This document shows, piece by piece, positions 54,967 to 64,000 of a stretch of 64,000 nucleotides of DNA. The notes under the pieces were generated by a model. It had not been told where the DNA came from and ran no database searches. It saw nothing but the letters and a program-made list of their open reading frames with translations. Positions within the stretch are counted from its first letter, which is position 1; each line of letters begins with the position of its first letter. Made by a program: the position numbers and the translations under genes. The DNA comes from Rhizobiales bacterium GAS188 (lineage in GTDB: Bacteria > Pseudomonadota > Alphaproteobacteria > Rhizobiales > Beijerinckiaceae). Where the stretch lies: assembly GCA_900104855.1 (NCBI GenBank), contig FNSS01000002.1, positions 372,001-436,000 of the forward strand. Reading direction: 5' to 3'.

Positions 54967-55343
54967 AGGGCGATGCGGCTGGACTGTGTGAGTTGCCGCT
55001 GGGGGCCGAAGGCGTCGACGGAGGGCGTCTCGCGCCCAAAAGGTCATCGGCGCCCGCGCGGCAAAGTGCGCGGGAAGGCAACCACGCTTCATGGGATTCA
55101 GCTTCAAGCGAGACACAGACCAAATAAGAGCGACGCGTCCTCGCGTCGGCGGCGTTGCCGGACGCAGGGATGCGCGCCAATGCTCGCAAGAGACTGAGCA
55201 AAGACCTCCGCCGTGCCTGCGAAATGCCCGCAATGGCTCGGCGTATTGTTAAGAAGGGCGTCTGGGCAACGGCGTGGCGTTGCCAACTCGCAGGCATGGT
55301 CGCAGTATAGCGAGCCCATGAAATCTGGCGAGGAAAAGCCGAG
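54967..55343. other. Gap between the BY-kinase and the UDP-glucuronate decarboxylase
   Basis: 377 bp with no supportable gene on either strand. It probably contains a promoter for the decarboxylase gene; no clear sequence could be assigned. Confidence 0.35.
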
Positions 55344-56309
55344 ATGCATCTCGAGAAGCGTGTTCTCGTAACTGGGGGCGCAGGGTTTCTGGGCTCGCAT
55401 TTGTGCGAGAGGCTGCTTGCAACCGGCGCCCAGGTGCTTTGCGTTGACAATTTTTTCACCGGTGCACGGCGCAATGTCGAACATCTACTCGGCCATAAGC
55501 GCTTCGAGCTTGCCCGGCACGACGTAACCTTTCCTTTATATGTCGAAGTAGACGAGATATACAATCTCGCCTGTCCGGCTTCTCCGATCCACTATCAAAG
55601 AGACCCGGTTCAGACCACGAAAACGAGTGTCGTCGGCGCGATCAATATGCTCGGGCTGGCAAAGCGATTGCGGGCCAAGATCCTTCAGGCGTCGACCAGC
55701 GAGGTATATGGCGACGCTATGATTCGTCCCCAGGCTGAGGACTATTGGGGTAACGTCAATCCTATCGGCTCTCGTTCGTGTTATGACGAGGGGAAGCGCT
55801 GTGCCGAGACGCTCTTTTTCGATTACAGGCGACAGCACCGCCTAAATATCAAGGTTGCGCGCATCTTCAATACCTATGGCCCTCGCACGCATCCGAACGA
55901 CGGCAGGGTCGTGTCGAGTTTCATCGTGCAGGCACTTACGAATCGGGACATCACCATCTTTGGGGAAGGACGACAGACCCGTTCATTCTGTTATGTCGAT
56001 GACTTGGTGGAAGGCTTACTGCGCTTGATGACGAAGCCGGAAGAAGTGACCGGGCCCGTCAATCTCGGCAATCCGGGTGAATTGACGATTTTGGAGCTGG
56101 CTGAAAAAGTCATCAGAATAACCGGATCAAGATCGAGGCTCGCCTACCGACCGTTGCCGGAGGACGATCCGAAGCAGCGTTGCCCGGACATCTCCAAAGC
56201 GAGGGACCTGCTGGGTTGGAGCCCGGCCGTCAGCCTGGAACAAGGCCTGGAACGAACGATCCCCTATTTCGAGGAGTTGATCTCGGAGGGGCTGATTCTG
56301 ACTGTCTAA
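55344..56309 (+). CDS. UDP-glucuronate decarboxylase (UDP-xylose synthase)
   Basis: 321 aa, extended SDR. The NAD loop is [11 protein letters not shown] (residues 9-19); ASTSEVYGD holds Thr118 and Glu120, the decarboxylase-type active-site residues, and SCYDEGKR holds catalytic Tyr147 and Lys151. [12 protein letters not shown] and [17 protein letters not shown] are hallmarks of UXS proteins, distinguishing them from RmlB. It converts UDP-glucuronate to UDP-xylose with NADH recycling, supplying a pentose to the polymer. Its stop codon overlaps the first base of the IS3 element. Confidence 0.92.
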   Translation: MHLEKRVLVTGGAGFLGSHLCERLLATGAQVLCVDNFFTGARRNVEHLLGHKRFELARHDVTFPLYVEVDEIYNLACPASPIHYQRDPVQTTKTSVVGAINMLGLAKRLRAKILQASTSEVYGDAMIRPQAEDYWGNVNPIGSRSCYDEGKRCAETLFFDYRRQHRLNIKVARIFNTYGPRTHPNDGRVVSSFIVQALTNRDITIFGEGRQTRSFCYVDDLVEGLLRLMTKPEEVTGPVNLGNPGELTILELAEKVIRITGSRSRLAYRPLPEDDPKQRCPDISKARDLLGWSPAVSLEQGLERTIPYFEELISEGLILTV

Positions 56310-56337
56310 TGGAGTGCGCCCCTGAGGGCGGACAGTT

Positions 56338-57135
56338 TCAAGCTGCAGGTTTGACCGTCTGCCGGGCGTGTTGGTCCTCGAATTGCGCCGGGCTCAGATA
56401 TCCGAGCGCGGAGTGGAGCCTGCGGGTATTGTAGACGGCGTCGATGAAGCGCGGAACATCGGCTGTAACGTCCTCGAAGGTTTCGTAGGCCATCAGATAC
56501 ACCGCCTCGACCTTCAGGGTCTTCATGAAGCTCTCGGCCTTGGCGTTGTCGTATGGATTGCCACGCCGACCGATCGATCCGACGAAGCCGTAGGCCGCAA
56601 GGAGCCGGCGGTAGATCTCGGAGGCGTATTGCGATCCGCGGTCGGAATGGTGCACACATCCCGCGGGCGGGGTACGGCCGTTGATGGCGGCTTTGAGCGC
56701 GGCGACCGCGAGCCGCGCGTCGATCGAACGGCTGATCGCATAACCCACCACGCGACGCGACCAGGCGTCGAGGATCGCCGCCAGATAGACAAAGCCGCCG
56801 GTGATCTCGATGTATGTCAGGTCTGCGACCCACAGCTGGTTCGGGCCATCGACCGTCCGATCACGCGCCAGGTTGGGGAATATCGGGCTGTCGTGATCAC
56901 TGTCGGTCGTCGCCACGTAACGGCGCCTCCGCTTGGGCTGCAGGTCATGCTCGCGCATCAGGCGGCGGATCTTCTTGTGGTTGACGACGACACCCTGATG
57001 ACGCAGTTCGGCACCGACGCGCCGGTAGCCGTAAGCCTCGAACTCGTCGCAGATCGTTTGAATGCGGGTGACAATCTCGGCGTCATCGAAACGCATGGTT
57101 GGCGCGTCGTAGAAGGTGGAGCGAGCCAGGCCCAT
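56338..57135 (-). CDS. IS3 family transposase OrfB
   Basis: 265 aa. The HTH_21 region ([21 protein letters not shown]) precedes the rve integrase core: [11 protein letters not shown] (first Asp), [12 protein letters not shown] (second Asp) and [14 protein letters not shown] (Glu). The start codon overlaps the stop of orfA as TGATG, so translation is probably coupled rather than by a programmed -1 frameshift. The frame is intact. Confidence 0.92.
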   Translation of the reverse strand: MGLARSTFYDAPTMRFDDAEIVTRIQTICDEFEAYGYRRVGAELRHQGVVVNHKKIRRLMREHDLQPKRRRRYVATTDSDHDSPIFPNLARDRTVDGPNQLWVADLTYIEITGGFVYLAAILDAWSRRVVGYAISRSIDARLAVAALKAAINGRTPPAGCVHHSDRGSQYASEIYRRLLAAYGFVGSIGRRGNPYDNAKAESFMKTLKVEAVYLMAYETFEDVTADVPRFIDAVYNTRRLHSALGYLSPAQFEDQHARQTVKPAA

Positions 57136-57485
57136 CAGCCGACATCCTTCCGCGACGGAGAACCCACAGGGCCGGCAATGACGGATGTAGCCCCGCTTCT
57201 CGGCCGCGGTGCGCTTTTCAGAGCCCCTTTTAGAAACTCGATCTCCAGGGCTTGCCGGCCCACCATCCGCTCGAGGGCCGCGATCTTCGCCTCGTACTCC
57301 TGCAGTAGATCGGCTGCCTGGACGTCGTCATCCAGGGCGCCGGCCTCGTACTTGCCGACCCAGATGCGGATCAGTTGACGTGAGATATCGTGCCGCTTCG
57401 AAAGCCCATGCAGCGTCTCACCGCCAATGAACTCCTGCGCAACCTGCCGCTTGAACGCGACACTGTGGGAACGATGCTTGGCCAT
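57135..57485 (-). CDS. IS3 family transposase OrfA
   Basis: 116 aa from ATG at 57485. The helix-turn-helix is [22 protein letters not shown] and the leucine-zipper part is [30 protein letters not shown]. The C-terminal [18 protein letters not shown] matches OrfA proteins of the same subgroup. Intact. Confidence 0.9.
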   Translation of the reverse strand: MAKHRSHSVAFKRQVAQEFIGGETLHGLSKRHDISRQLIRIWVGKYEAGALDDDVQAADLLQEYEAKIAALERMVGRQALEIEFLKGALKSAPRPRSGATSVIAGPVGSPSRKDVG

Positions 57486-57695
57486 GGCTTCCATCCTGTG
57501 AAAGCCCAGCGCAGATGGTCAATCCAAACCGTTCATTCTGTCCGCCTGTCAATCGGCGTGGAAAAAGGACCCCGTATCGGCGCCGAAAAGGGACCCCTCT
57601 TGGCGTAGGGCGCAGCGCATCGATCCCGCCCGCGGAGCTGGTCGGGGTTGCGCAGCGCGGCGGGATCGATGTCCAGTGGGGAGGAGCGTTTGGGT

Positions 57696-58427
57696 TCAGG
57701 CGCGGTTTTTGAAGCGCCAGCTCTCGTTGCCGGTCTCGACGATATCGCAGTGATGTGTGAGGCGATCGAGAAGCGCTGTGGTCATCTTGGCGTCACCGAA
57801 GACGCTCGGCCATTCAGCGAAGGCGAGATTGGTGGTGACGATGACCGAGGTGTGCTCATAAAGCCTGCTGACCAGGTGGAAGAGGAGCTGGCCGCCCGAT
57901 TGGGCGAAGGGTAGATAGCCGAGCTCGTCGAGGATGATGAAGTCCATGCGGGAGAGGTAGTCGGCGATGCGACCCTGACGGCCGGCTCGCCCTTCGGCCT
58001 CGAGCTTGTTGACGAGATCGACAACGTTGAAGAAGCGGCCGCGGGAGCCGTTGCGGATGCAGGCGCGCGCGATGGCAATGGCGAGATGGGTCTTGCCGGT
58101 TCCGGTGCCGCCGACGAAGACGACATTGCGTTCATGGGCCAGGAACTCGCCACCGGCGAGATCCCGGACGAGTGTCTCGTTGATGGGAGTTCCGTCGAAG
58201 TCGAACTCGGCGATGTCCTTGGCGAGCGGCAGCTTGGCGATGGTCATTTGGTATTTGATCGAGCGCGCCTGCTTCTCGGCGATCTCGGCGGTCAGCAAGT
58301 CACCGACGATGCGTTGGGGTTCATGCTGACGCTTCACGGCAGTGGCGATGATCTCGTCGAAGGCGCTCTTCATGCCGAAGAGCTTGAGCTCGAACATGGC
58401 GGTGAGGATCTCGGCGCGTTCCATCAT
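57696..58427 (-). CDS. istB: IS21 helper ATPase IstB
   Basis: 243 aa from ATG at 58427, overlapping the istA stop. The DnaC-like ATPase has Walker [15 protein letters not shown], Walker [13 protein letters not shown] and sensor [10 protein letters not shown]. It delivers IstA to target DNA. The frame is intact. Confidence 0.95.
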   Translation of the reverse strand: MMERAEILTAMFELKLFGMKSAFDEIIATAVKRQHEPQRIVGDLLTAEIAEKQARSIKYQMTIAKLPLAKDIAEFDFDGTPINETLVRDLAGGEFLAHERNVVFVGGTGTGKTHLAIAIARACIRNGSRGRFFNVVDLVNKLEAEGRAGRQGRIADYLSRMDFIILDELGYLPFAQSGGQLLFHLVSRLYEHTSVIVTTNLAFAEWPSVFGDAKMTTALLDRLTHHCDIVETGNESWRFKNRA

Positions 58428-59942
58428 ACGGCCCTCCTGAGGCTGTCGTAGCGGGCACAATCGGCAGCGGGTTCATGGATCAGGGTCAGGGCTGCCGGGG
58501 TCGCGATTGTCGTGACGATCGCCGGTTGCCGGCGCCGGGCCAGGATGTTCAAGATGACGTCGGCGGAATGCACGCCCGAAGCGATGGCCTCCAGACATGC
58601 CGCCTCGACGGCTCCCAGCCCATCGGTCAGCACGGCGGCGAGGATATCGACGAACTGGCGATCACCATCGGTCGCCCCGGTCAGCTTGCGCCGCACGCGG
58701 TCGAGACCTGCCGGCAGAACCCAGTCCCTGAACGGGGCGCCGTTCCGCAGCGCACCGGGTTTGCGGGCGAGGACTGGAACATAGTGCCAAGGGTTGCTGA
58801 TGGTCCGATCACGCCCGAAGCAGCGAGGATGATCGCCAACGACATGACCGTCCTGGCGAATATCGATCCGGTCGGCATAGGCGCGGATCTCGACGGGGCG
58901 CCCGACCGCGCTGGCTGCGACCGAGTAGCGATTGTTGTCGAAGCGCACGAGGCAGGTCTTGGAGATCGACGCCGGCACCGCGTGGAACCCATCGAAGCGG
59001 CCGGCATAGCCGACCAGGCTCGGGCGCTCCGCCTCGAACACCTCGAAGATCGTCTTGTCGCGCAGTTCGGGATGCGGATGGGCCTTCGCATAGGCGAGGT
59101 TGAGGTCCATGAGCCGCTCGTTCAGCTCCTCGTAGCTCTTCACACGAAGCCTTGGGCGTGAAGAAGCGCTCGCGGACGAGGCCGACCTGGTTCTCGACCT
59201 GGCCCTTCTCCCAGCCGGACGCCGGCGTGCAGGCGACGGGATCGACCAGGTAATGGCTGCACATCTGCAGGAAGCGGCGATTATAGGCCCGCTCCTTGCC
59301 CACGAAGATCGTCTCCACCGCCGTCTTCATGTTGTCGTAGATGCCGCGTGTGCACGCCCCCTTGAAGAAGGCGAAGGCCCGATCATGGGCATCGAACACC
59401 ATCTCCTGGCTCTCGCGCGGATAGGCCCGAACGAACATCATCCGGCTATGGCAGAGACGGAGGTGCGCGACCTTCACCTTCACGGTCACGCCGTCGATCA
59501 GGACGATCTCGTGGCTCCAATCGAACTGATAGGCCTCGCCCGGCGCAAAGACGAGCGGCACATAGGCGTCAACCGACCTGCCTCCCTGATCACGGTTCCA
59601 TGACCGGGCATAGCGACGGATGGTATCGTAACCGCCCTGATAGCCGCGTTCGCGCAGCTCCTCGAACACCCGGATCAGCGTCAACCGCTCTCGGGCCGGC
59701 CGGGCCAAGTTCTTCGTCAGGATCTGATCAAGCTCAGCCTTCCAAGCTCCGAGCTTCGGCCGAGGCTGCACCGACCGTTCGTAGGTGAACTCCGTCACCT
59801 GCGAGCGCAGAACCTTGCGCACCACCTTCCGTGAAACACGCAGCTCCCGGCAGATCGCCTTGATCGGCTTCTTCTGGACAAAATATGCCCGGCGGATCTT
59901 CGCAATCGTCTCCACGACCAGCATCCCGAACTCGGCCTCCAT
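58424..59942 (-). pseudogene. istA: IS21 transposase IstA with a single-base frameshift
   Basis: The N-terminal part (59942 down to about 59155) has the helix-turn-helix (IKAICRELRVSRKVVRKV), the DDE core (AYQFDWSHEIVLIDG, CTRGIYDNMKTAVE) and ends VRERFFTP. The rest is in another frame starting RVKSYEELNERLMDLN and continuing to the istB overlap. Deleting one base in the run GCCCAAGG (59148-59158) joins both parts as FFTPRLRVKSYEEL, as in relatives. Either a recent inactivating mutation or a sequencing error. Confidence 0.88.
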
Positions 59943-60028
59943 GTCGCCATGGAGGCCAGTGTGGACCCTCGTCTCAGGGGTCCCGTTTGGACGCCGATCA
60001 CCCCGAAAACGGGGTCCTTATTCCACGC

Positions 60029-60232
60029 CTAAACACACGGGCCCGCCTCGTAGCAGAACCGCAGAGGCTTGCTGCCACGGGCCAGCTTCCGAGCCAGCTT
60101 CTCGATGGTCGAACGATCGGTCTCGACAGCTCCGTAGTGGCGCACCTCACCGTCGCGGCCGCTATCGGCAATAGCCACTACCGTCTGCCGCTTGTGCACA
60201 TCCAGGCCCACAAATCTGATACCATCGCCCAT
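60029..60232 (-). pseudogene. IS110 family transposase, N-terminal fragment
   Basis: From ATG at 60232: GIRFVGLDVHKRQTVVAIAD (first DEDD Asp), GEVRHYGAVETDR, KPLRFCYEAGPC (Glu). It breaks off exactly where the IS21 inverted repeat starts, after EAGPC. The other two-thirds of the gene are not on the far side of IS21, so a deletion accompanied or followed the insertion. Sequence from 60233 to about 60500 is probably the IS110 left flank. Confidence 0.85.
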
Positions 60233-60502
60233 GACCCGTCTCCTATGCATGAGGCTCTGCGCCGACCTCTTCGACGCAACCCTCGTTTCCTGCATATTGT
60301 GAGGCGGGTCACCCCAGCCTCAGACGGACATGTGGTCTAGTTCGGCCCTGGCTGGCCATGCAAAACGCCCTCGCAGTCGGGCGCTGATGCATCGCTGGCT
60401 ATTGTTGACTAGCCCTCAATTGGTAACGACTCCGCCATCCGTTCCGTAGGGGCTTTGGCTGTGTGGACATAGGATGCGGGGCAGCCAAGGGGCCAATGGG
60501 GA

Positions 60503-60751
60503 ATGAGTCACGTGGAGGACCAAGAGAGCGCGCGTAAGCCGTTTGTCGTGATGCAGGAGGACGGCCGGGCCAAAGTGCTCGCTTCGTTTGACAGCCTGGA
60601 AAAGGCAATCGCGTTCGCTCGACTGCAACGTCTCGATCGTAAGCACTTCGTGCGCCACAAACGTTGTGTAGTTTGGCCCGAAGGTTTCAAGCTAGTTCGG
60701 CGCAGAAAGGCATCGATCATTGATACCCGGGCCCATAGGCCGGGCCATTAG
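60503..60751 (+). CDS. Small hypothetical protein
   Basis: 82 aa from ATG 60503, with GGGG four to six bases before. It is hydrophilic and basic in the C-terminal half (RRRKASII), with FVVMQEDGRAKVLASFDSLEKAIAFARLQ forming a plausible beta-beta-alpha fold. Domains of similar small size occur in alphaproteobacteria as unannotated proteins. Function unknown. Confidence 0.5.
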   Translation: MSHVEDQESARKPFVVMQEDGRAKVLASFDSLEKAIAFARLQRLDRKHFVRHKRCVVWPEGFKLVRRRKASIIDTRAHRPGH

Positions 60752-60906
60752 GGTATCATTTGGGGCGCACTATGCGGCAAGCCCGCGCGGTTACTTAGCA
60801 CGTCACCAAGCCAGAAACCAAACCACGCCAGGAACGCCAGCGCGAGCAACGCGGCCAAGACCACGGCCACCCGCACGACGCGTCTATCGTCCAATCTGCC
60901 ATCCAT
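60748..60906 (-). CDS. Possible small single-span membrane protein
   Basis: 52 codons on the minus strand from ATG at 60906: a basic N-terminus (RLDDRRVVR) followed by one hydrophobic helix (VAVVLAALLALAFLAWFGF) and a short polar tail. The positive-inside pattern is convincing for a membrane anchor, but no good ribosome binding site precedes it. It overlaps the tail end of the convergent gene at 60503. Confidence 0.35.
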   Translation of the reverse strand: MDGRLDDRRVVRVAVVLAALLALAFLAWFGFWLGDVLSNRAGLPHSAPQMIP

Positions 60907-61696
60907 CGTGGGGCACCATAGGCGCACCTAAAAGGCGGGCAGAGGGCGCCAGGCCCGCGCCAGCGGTGCTCCAGGCGGGCACCACTCTGGTGGCGGGGGA
61001 GCTTGCGCCGCCCGCGCCTTGGTCCGGTGGTCGCGCACCCGAGACTCGGACGAGGCCGTGCTTGACTTCGAGGGAGGGCACCAGTTCGGCCAGACTGCAC
61101 GCGCCCAATTCACCCCTGCCCGGACTTGGCCAGGCAAAGTGTGACGACCGTGCGAAGGCCTCTTTCTTGCTGGCGCCGACCCTATATTCGTGTCTGACGA
61201 GGCGATGCAACTCCTCATTCGTGGTGCCTGTATGATCGCAGGCGGGTCCAGCCATTTCCACGAGCCGGGCCTTGCAGTGAGCCGCGCTGGCGGTGATAAC
61301 CAGCATACCGCTTCCTGACGCTGCGATTGCCACGGCGACCAACGATGCAATCGCAAGCGAATACTTCCGACCTTGCCGCGGGCCTCGCTTCCACTCTGCC
61401 GTGAAAGGCATTAAGCGCGAGAGCACGCTCTCTAGCGACTGCGGCACCCGAATCGGTCTCGCTAATGGATGGGCGGGAGCGCCCATGACGCCCGGACAGC
61501 CCGACGCGCGAACGTCGCCAAACCCGGGAAGCAGCGTGCGATCATCAGGCACATCGCCGTATCGGGCAAGGATCTTGGTGTCTCCAATCTCGGCCGCCGA
61601 GGGGTCCCCCATTTGCGAGAATGCAACCGCACCGCCTCTGTTGCCCACTAAATGGGAAGCGAGACACTCGGCGTGCTGCTCGTTGAGCGCCTTCAT
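60884..61696 (-). CDS. Hypothetical protein with one possible membrane segment
   Basis: 270 codons from ATG at 61696. The N-terminal part has HLVGNRGGAVAFSQMGDPSAAEIGD followed by KILARYGDVPDDRTLLPGFGD; a GDP…D…I-RFG-DVPDDL pattern like this recurs in unannotated Bradyrhizobium-type proteins as far as I recall. A hydrophobic stretch (YSLAIASLVAVAIAAS) lies mid-protein. The last 90 codons are low-complexity and may be non-coding, so the true 3' end is uncertain. Another possibility is two fused or decayed genes. Confidence 0.4.
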   Translation of the reverse strand: MKALNEQHAECLASHLVGNRGGAVAFSQMGDPSAAEIGDTKILARYGDVPDDRTLLPGFGDVRASGCPGVMGAPAHPLARPIRVPQSLESVLSRLMPFTAEWKRGPRQGRKYSLAIASLVAVAIAASGSGMLVITASAAHCKARLVEMAGPACDHTGTTNEELHRLVRHEYRVGASKKEAFARSSHFAWPSPGRGELGACSLAELVPSLEVKHGLVRVSGARPPDQGAGGASSPATRVVPAWSTAGAGLAPSARLLGAPMVPHDGWQIGR

Positions 61697-62021
61697 TGCA
61701 GTGTCGGCCCGAAGCTCGCTCGCTTCGGTGCGCGAGAAGGCCACCAAAAAAAAGGGGGGATGCCGGCCATACCTTCCGCGCCTAATTAGTCCTATATCAA
61801 GTGTGGACGGAGTCTTCAGCAGAGCGAGCCGAAGCAAACGTCATTACCCTCGCCAGAGTTGCTCCGAAGGAGTTACCTCCTCGACGCAATTGAAGCGGAC
61901 ACATTTGCGTGCGAACCATTTGCGGTATTTACCTCGTATCGACTTTCGCGCTGATTACAAGGTGAAGTACGAAGGCAATTTCGTACAAACTGAGACAGGA
62001 GCAAAGATCGGGCTCGAGATC
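61697..62021. other. Upstream region of the NarL/FixJ-like regulator
   Basis: About 325 bp with no separate gene; the regulator frame is open through it without recognisable homology. It should contain the promoters of the regulator and of the divergent hypothetical gene. Confidence 0.4.
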
Positions 62022-62915
62022 ATGGCACAATCTCCCTTTGCCACGGTTGTTGTCTGCCCATCTTTCCTGGTTCGAGAAGGTCTTGTGCGGATTCTTGGCT
62101 CGGCCGGCCTCGACGTCGTCGCCGCAGCCGCGAGTGTCGCTGAGATTGCGCTATCGACGCATAATCAATCCATCTTGCTCATCCTCCATGTGAGCAACGA
62201 TGATAATGCCACCATCGCGCAAATTCACCTCTTCAGGGCACAGTACCCGACAGCTCGGATCGTCTTGCTGATTGATCACGGTCCACTGAAAAACGGCGCC
62301 ATTATCGCCGCCTTCCGGGCGGGTGTTGACGCCTACTTCGTGAAACCGACTCATGACAGTTTGATCAAATGCCTCGAATTGGTGATGCTGGGCGCCACGA
62401 TCATGTCTCCGGCAGTTTTGTCTTCGATGCTTTATCACCCGAATGAGGTGATAGCGAGTGACGGCCGAAAGAACAAGGAGTCGGAGGTCGAGACCAAATA
62501 CACGCATCGACTGTCCAAGCGACAAGAATCCATCTTGCGGTGCTTGGTTGAAGGCGACTCCAACAAGATAATCGCGGCAAAGCGCAATATTGCCGAAGCT
62601 ACTGTCAAGGTACATGTCAAAGCTATCCTTCGCGAGCTCGGAGTCGGCAACCGCACGCAGGCTGCCATGTGGGCGATGCGCAATGAAGCGCTCATGGGCT
62701 CGATGCTCGAAGGCGAGCCTCCTCGTGCGGCAATCGAGGCCGAGCAGCGCAGGCTTGCTGACCGCCAGGGGGCCAGCACGGCGAAGACGACCGAACTCGG
62801 CGAGCTTCGCCGGGCGCGGGACGCGGTAGAGCGCGGGGGCGCCGCGCCGGGTGCCGAGCGCAAGCCAGTTGGTCCCTTCCCCACGGACAGGCCGGACGTC
62901 GAGAGCGATAAGTAA
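62022..62915 (+). CDS. Atypical NarL/FixJ-family response regulator lacking the phospho-acceptor Asp
   Basis: 297 aa from ATG 62022; the frame is open much further upstream without homology. Residues 7-120 form a receiver-like domain (ATVVVCPSFLVREGLVRIL), but the acidic pair is replaced by CPS, and the phosphorylation site reads LLILHVSNDD with His56 where Asp is expected; the later Lys (AYFVKPT) is kept. Residues 163-225 are a LuxR-type helix-turn-helix (LSKRQESILRCLVEGDSNK, EATVKVHVKAILRELG). The tail of about 70 residues is polar and disordered. Relatives of this kind sit beside exopolysaccharide genes in rhizobia. It probably works without phosphorylation. Confidence 0.85.
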   Translation: MAQSPFATVVVCPSFLVREGLVRILGSAGLDVVAAAASVAEIALSTHNQSILLILHVSNDDNATIAQIHLFRAQYPTARIVLLIDHGPLKNGAIIAAFRAGVDAYFVKPTHDSLIKCLELVMLGATIMSPAVLSSMLYHPNEVIASDGRKNKESEVETKYTHRLSKRQESILRCLVEGDSNKIIAAKRNIAEATVKVHVKAILRELGVGNRTQAAMWAMRNEALMGSMLEGEPPRAAIEAEQRRLADRQGASTAKTTELGELRRARDAVERGGAAPGAERKPVGPFPTDRPDVESDK

Positions 62916-63072
62916 CGATCATAGCGGGATAGGGTTACTGACCCGACGCGCGAGATGGCTTATGGGGTTTTGTCACGGGAACCTGTTTGTACGTGTTATT
63001 ACTTGGTTGTGAGTGAGTGTCGAAGCCAGTTGTCACTGAGCGCCAGATGTCGCTTCCCAATCGCATCGCCGC

Positions 63073-63375
63073 CTATTGGCCGTCGTCCGACACCAGAAAG
63101 TAGTTCCATTGTCTTCGCGCAGTCGTAATGTGCCGCCTCAACTCGTCGAAGAAGGGCCTGCTCATGAGCGCCCATCGCAAAGCATCCATCTCGCTCTTTT
63201 CCCACGGAACATTGCAGCATCCCAGTGCCATGTAGCGCCTTAAATCGATCAAAAATGGCTTGCCTCGAACGTCGGTGTACGTGCCTGGCAAGATGTCGAT
63301 GCTCTGCGACGGCAATGTTACGGGAACGCTGGCGCGCCGGGCCGAGGCTCGATTATGATGGCGAATGACAACCAT
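63073..63375 (-). CDS. Hypothetical protein, 5' end altered by IS6 insertion
   Basis: 100 codons; the last 65 (GKPFLIDLRRYMALGCCNVP, EMDALRWALMSRPFFDELRRHI) look like a real soluble helical protein. The first 30 codons lie within the left end of the IS6 element and may not belong to it. No family recognised. Another frame on the same strand (62999-63220) is a less likely alternative. Confidence 0.35.
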   Translation of the reverse strand: MVVIRHHNRASARRASVPVTLPSQSIDILPGTYTDVRGKPFLIDLRRYMALGCCNVPWEKSEMDALRWALMSRPFFDELRRHITTARRQWNYFLVSDDGQ

Positions 63376-64000
63376 CTCGTTCGCTCGTCACCAATTTCCT
63401 CCGGCGATCATCCGGCACGCAGTGTGGTTGTATGCCCGGTTCACGCTCAGCTATCGCGACGTTGAGGAGCTCCTCGCGGAGCGCGGTCTTGACGTCTCCT
63501 ACGAGACGATAAGGCGCTGGGTGCTGAAGTTCGGACCCCTATTTGCTCGAGAGCTTCGCCACCGTCGCTCCCGCCCGACCTCGCAATGGCATCTCGACGA
63601 GATGGCCGTGATGATCAGCGGCAAGCAGTTCCGGCTGTGGCGAGCGGTGGACAGCGAGGGCGAGGTTCTCGACCTGCTCGTGCAACGGCGACGCAACAAG
63701 GTCGCAGCCGTTAAGCTCATGCGCATATTGCTGAAAAAGCAAGGCTTCGCGCCCAAGGTGCTCGTGACCGACAAGCTGAGATCGTATGGTGCTGCCAAGT
63801 CGGAGCTCGGCCTCTCTGCTCGCCATGAGCAAGGGCTATGCAAAAACAATCGAGCCGAGAATTCGCACCAGCCGGTGCGGCGACGCGAGCTCAAGATGCA
63901 AAGGTTCAAGTCGCCCGGCTCAGCTCAGCGCTTTCTGTCTGTTCATGCCGCCGTCCACAACACCTTCAACACCCAGCGCCACCTCACATCCCGTACCACG
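63366..64000 (+). CDS. IS6 (IS26-like) family transposase, cut by the window edge
   Basis: ATG 63366; 211 codons are visible and the frame is open at base 64000. It starts TTISFARHQFPPAIIRHAVW, has the helix-turn-helix SYRDVEELLAERGLDVSYETIRRW, and the DDE residues in WHLDEMAVMISGK, LVTDKLRSYGAAK and NNRAENSHQP. The IS6 family is about 235 aa, so only the last 20-30 residues are missing. Confidence 0.93.

Larger units (their letters stand above)
56309..57550 (-). mobile_element. IS3 family element
   Basis: Imperfect inverted ends: left around GGGCGGACAGTTTCAAG, right (reverse complement) around AGGCGGACAGAATGAAC. It contains orfA and orfB on the minus strand. Its left boundary coincides with the stop codon of the UDP-glucuronate decarboxylase and its right boundary touches the IS21 element at 57555. 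Confidence 0.75.
57555..60029 (-). mobile_element. IS21 family element
   Basis: Inverted repeats: left GGCGTGGAAAAAGGACCCCG, right (reverse complement) GGCGTGGAATAAGGACCCCG; the GGACCCC unit recurs further inside each end, as usual for IS21. It carries istA and istB on the minus strand. The right end interrupts an IS110 transposase; no matching target duplication was seen. Confidence 0.92.

Noticed and set aside
56368-57378. Plus-strand reading frame of 336 codons
   Set aside because: Antisense shadow of the IS3 orfB/orfA genes in GC-rich DNA.
58475-59161. Plus-strand reading frame of 228 codons over the IS21 element
   Set aside because: Shadow of istA; the minus-strand frame carries the family motifs.

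Overview
The window looks like part of a chromosome or large replicon of an alphaproteobacterium, most likely from the Rhizobiales (Hyphomicrobiales; Bradyrhizobium/Methylocystis/Beijerinckia-like). The evidence is indirect. The insertion sequences, the HGGxxG-type small protein pair, the NodS-like methyltransferase, the autotransporter fragment and the NarL-like regulator next to exopolysaccharide genes all resemble rhizobial and methylotroph genomes. No rRNA, tRNA or housekeeping gene is present to settle the genus.

The main theme is a large surface or extracellular polysaccharide locus of the Wzx/Wzy type. Positions 1-10018 hold glycosyltransferases, a three-gene cassette predicted to make an N-formylated amino sugar (oxidoreductase, formyltransferase, aminotransferase), a phytanoyl-CoA-dioxygenase-like enzyme, an FkbM methyltransferase, a NodS-like methyltransferase and a polysaccharide deacetylase. 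Positions 10567-22780 hold more glycosyltransferases, the Wzx flippase, a Wzy-like polymerase, a GT-C-type membrane glycosyltransferase paired with a DPM1/GtrB-like enzyme, an AsnB-type amidotransferase, a methyltransferase and a small EamA/SMR-like membrane protein.

Positions 22900-51620 are a patchwork: intact glycan genes (three FkbM or class I methyltransferases in 28-47 kb plus two more after it, a second AsnB, a YdcF protein) lie between decayed genes and at least ten different transposon families (IS3, IS21, IS91 with a tyrosine recombinase, IS630 twice, IS66, IS5, IS200, ISAs1, serine-recombinase remnants). The most unusual content is here: two long paralogous pectate-lyase-like beta-helix proteins (25425-27695 and 38702-40885), a third copy reduced to its last 27 codons (37731-37814), and a small membrane protein gene on the opposite strand that also exists once intact and once as a fragment. 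This looks like a duplicated, partly deleted module.

Positions 51846-56309 carry the export machinery: a Wza-like outer-membrane export protein, a Wzc-like co-polymerase fused to a BY-kinase, and a UDP-glucuronate decarboxylase. Positions 56309-60340 are nested IS3, IS21 and IS110 elements. An orphan NarL/FixJ-type regulator lacking the phospho-acceptor aspartate follows at 62022, and an IS6-family transposase runs off the right edge.

Together the intact genes describe assembly (glycosyltransferases), decoration (formyl, methyl, amide, deacetylated groups), flipping, polymerisation and export of a heavily modified polymer. No initiating sugar-phosphate transferase was found in the window.
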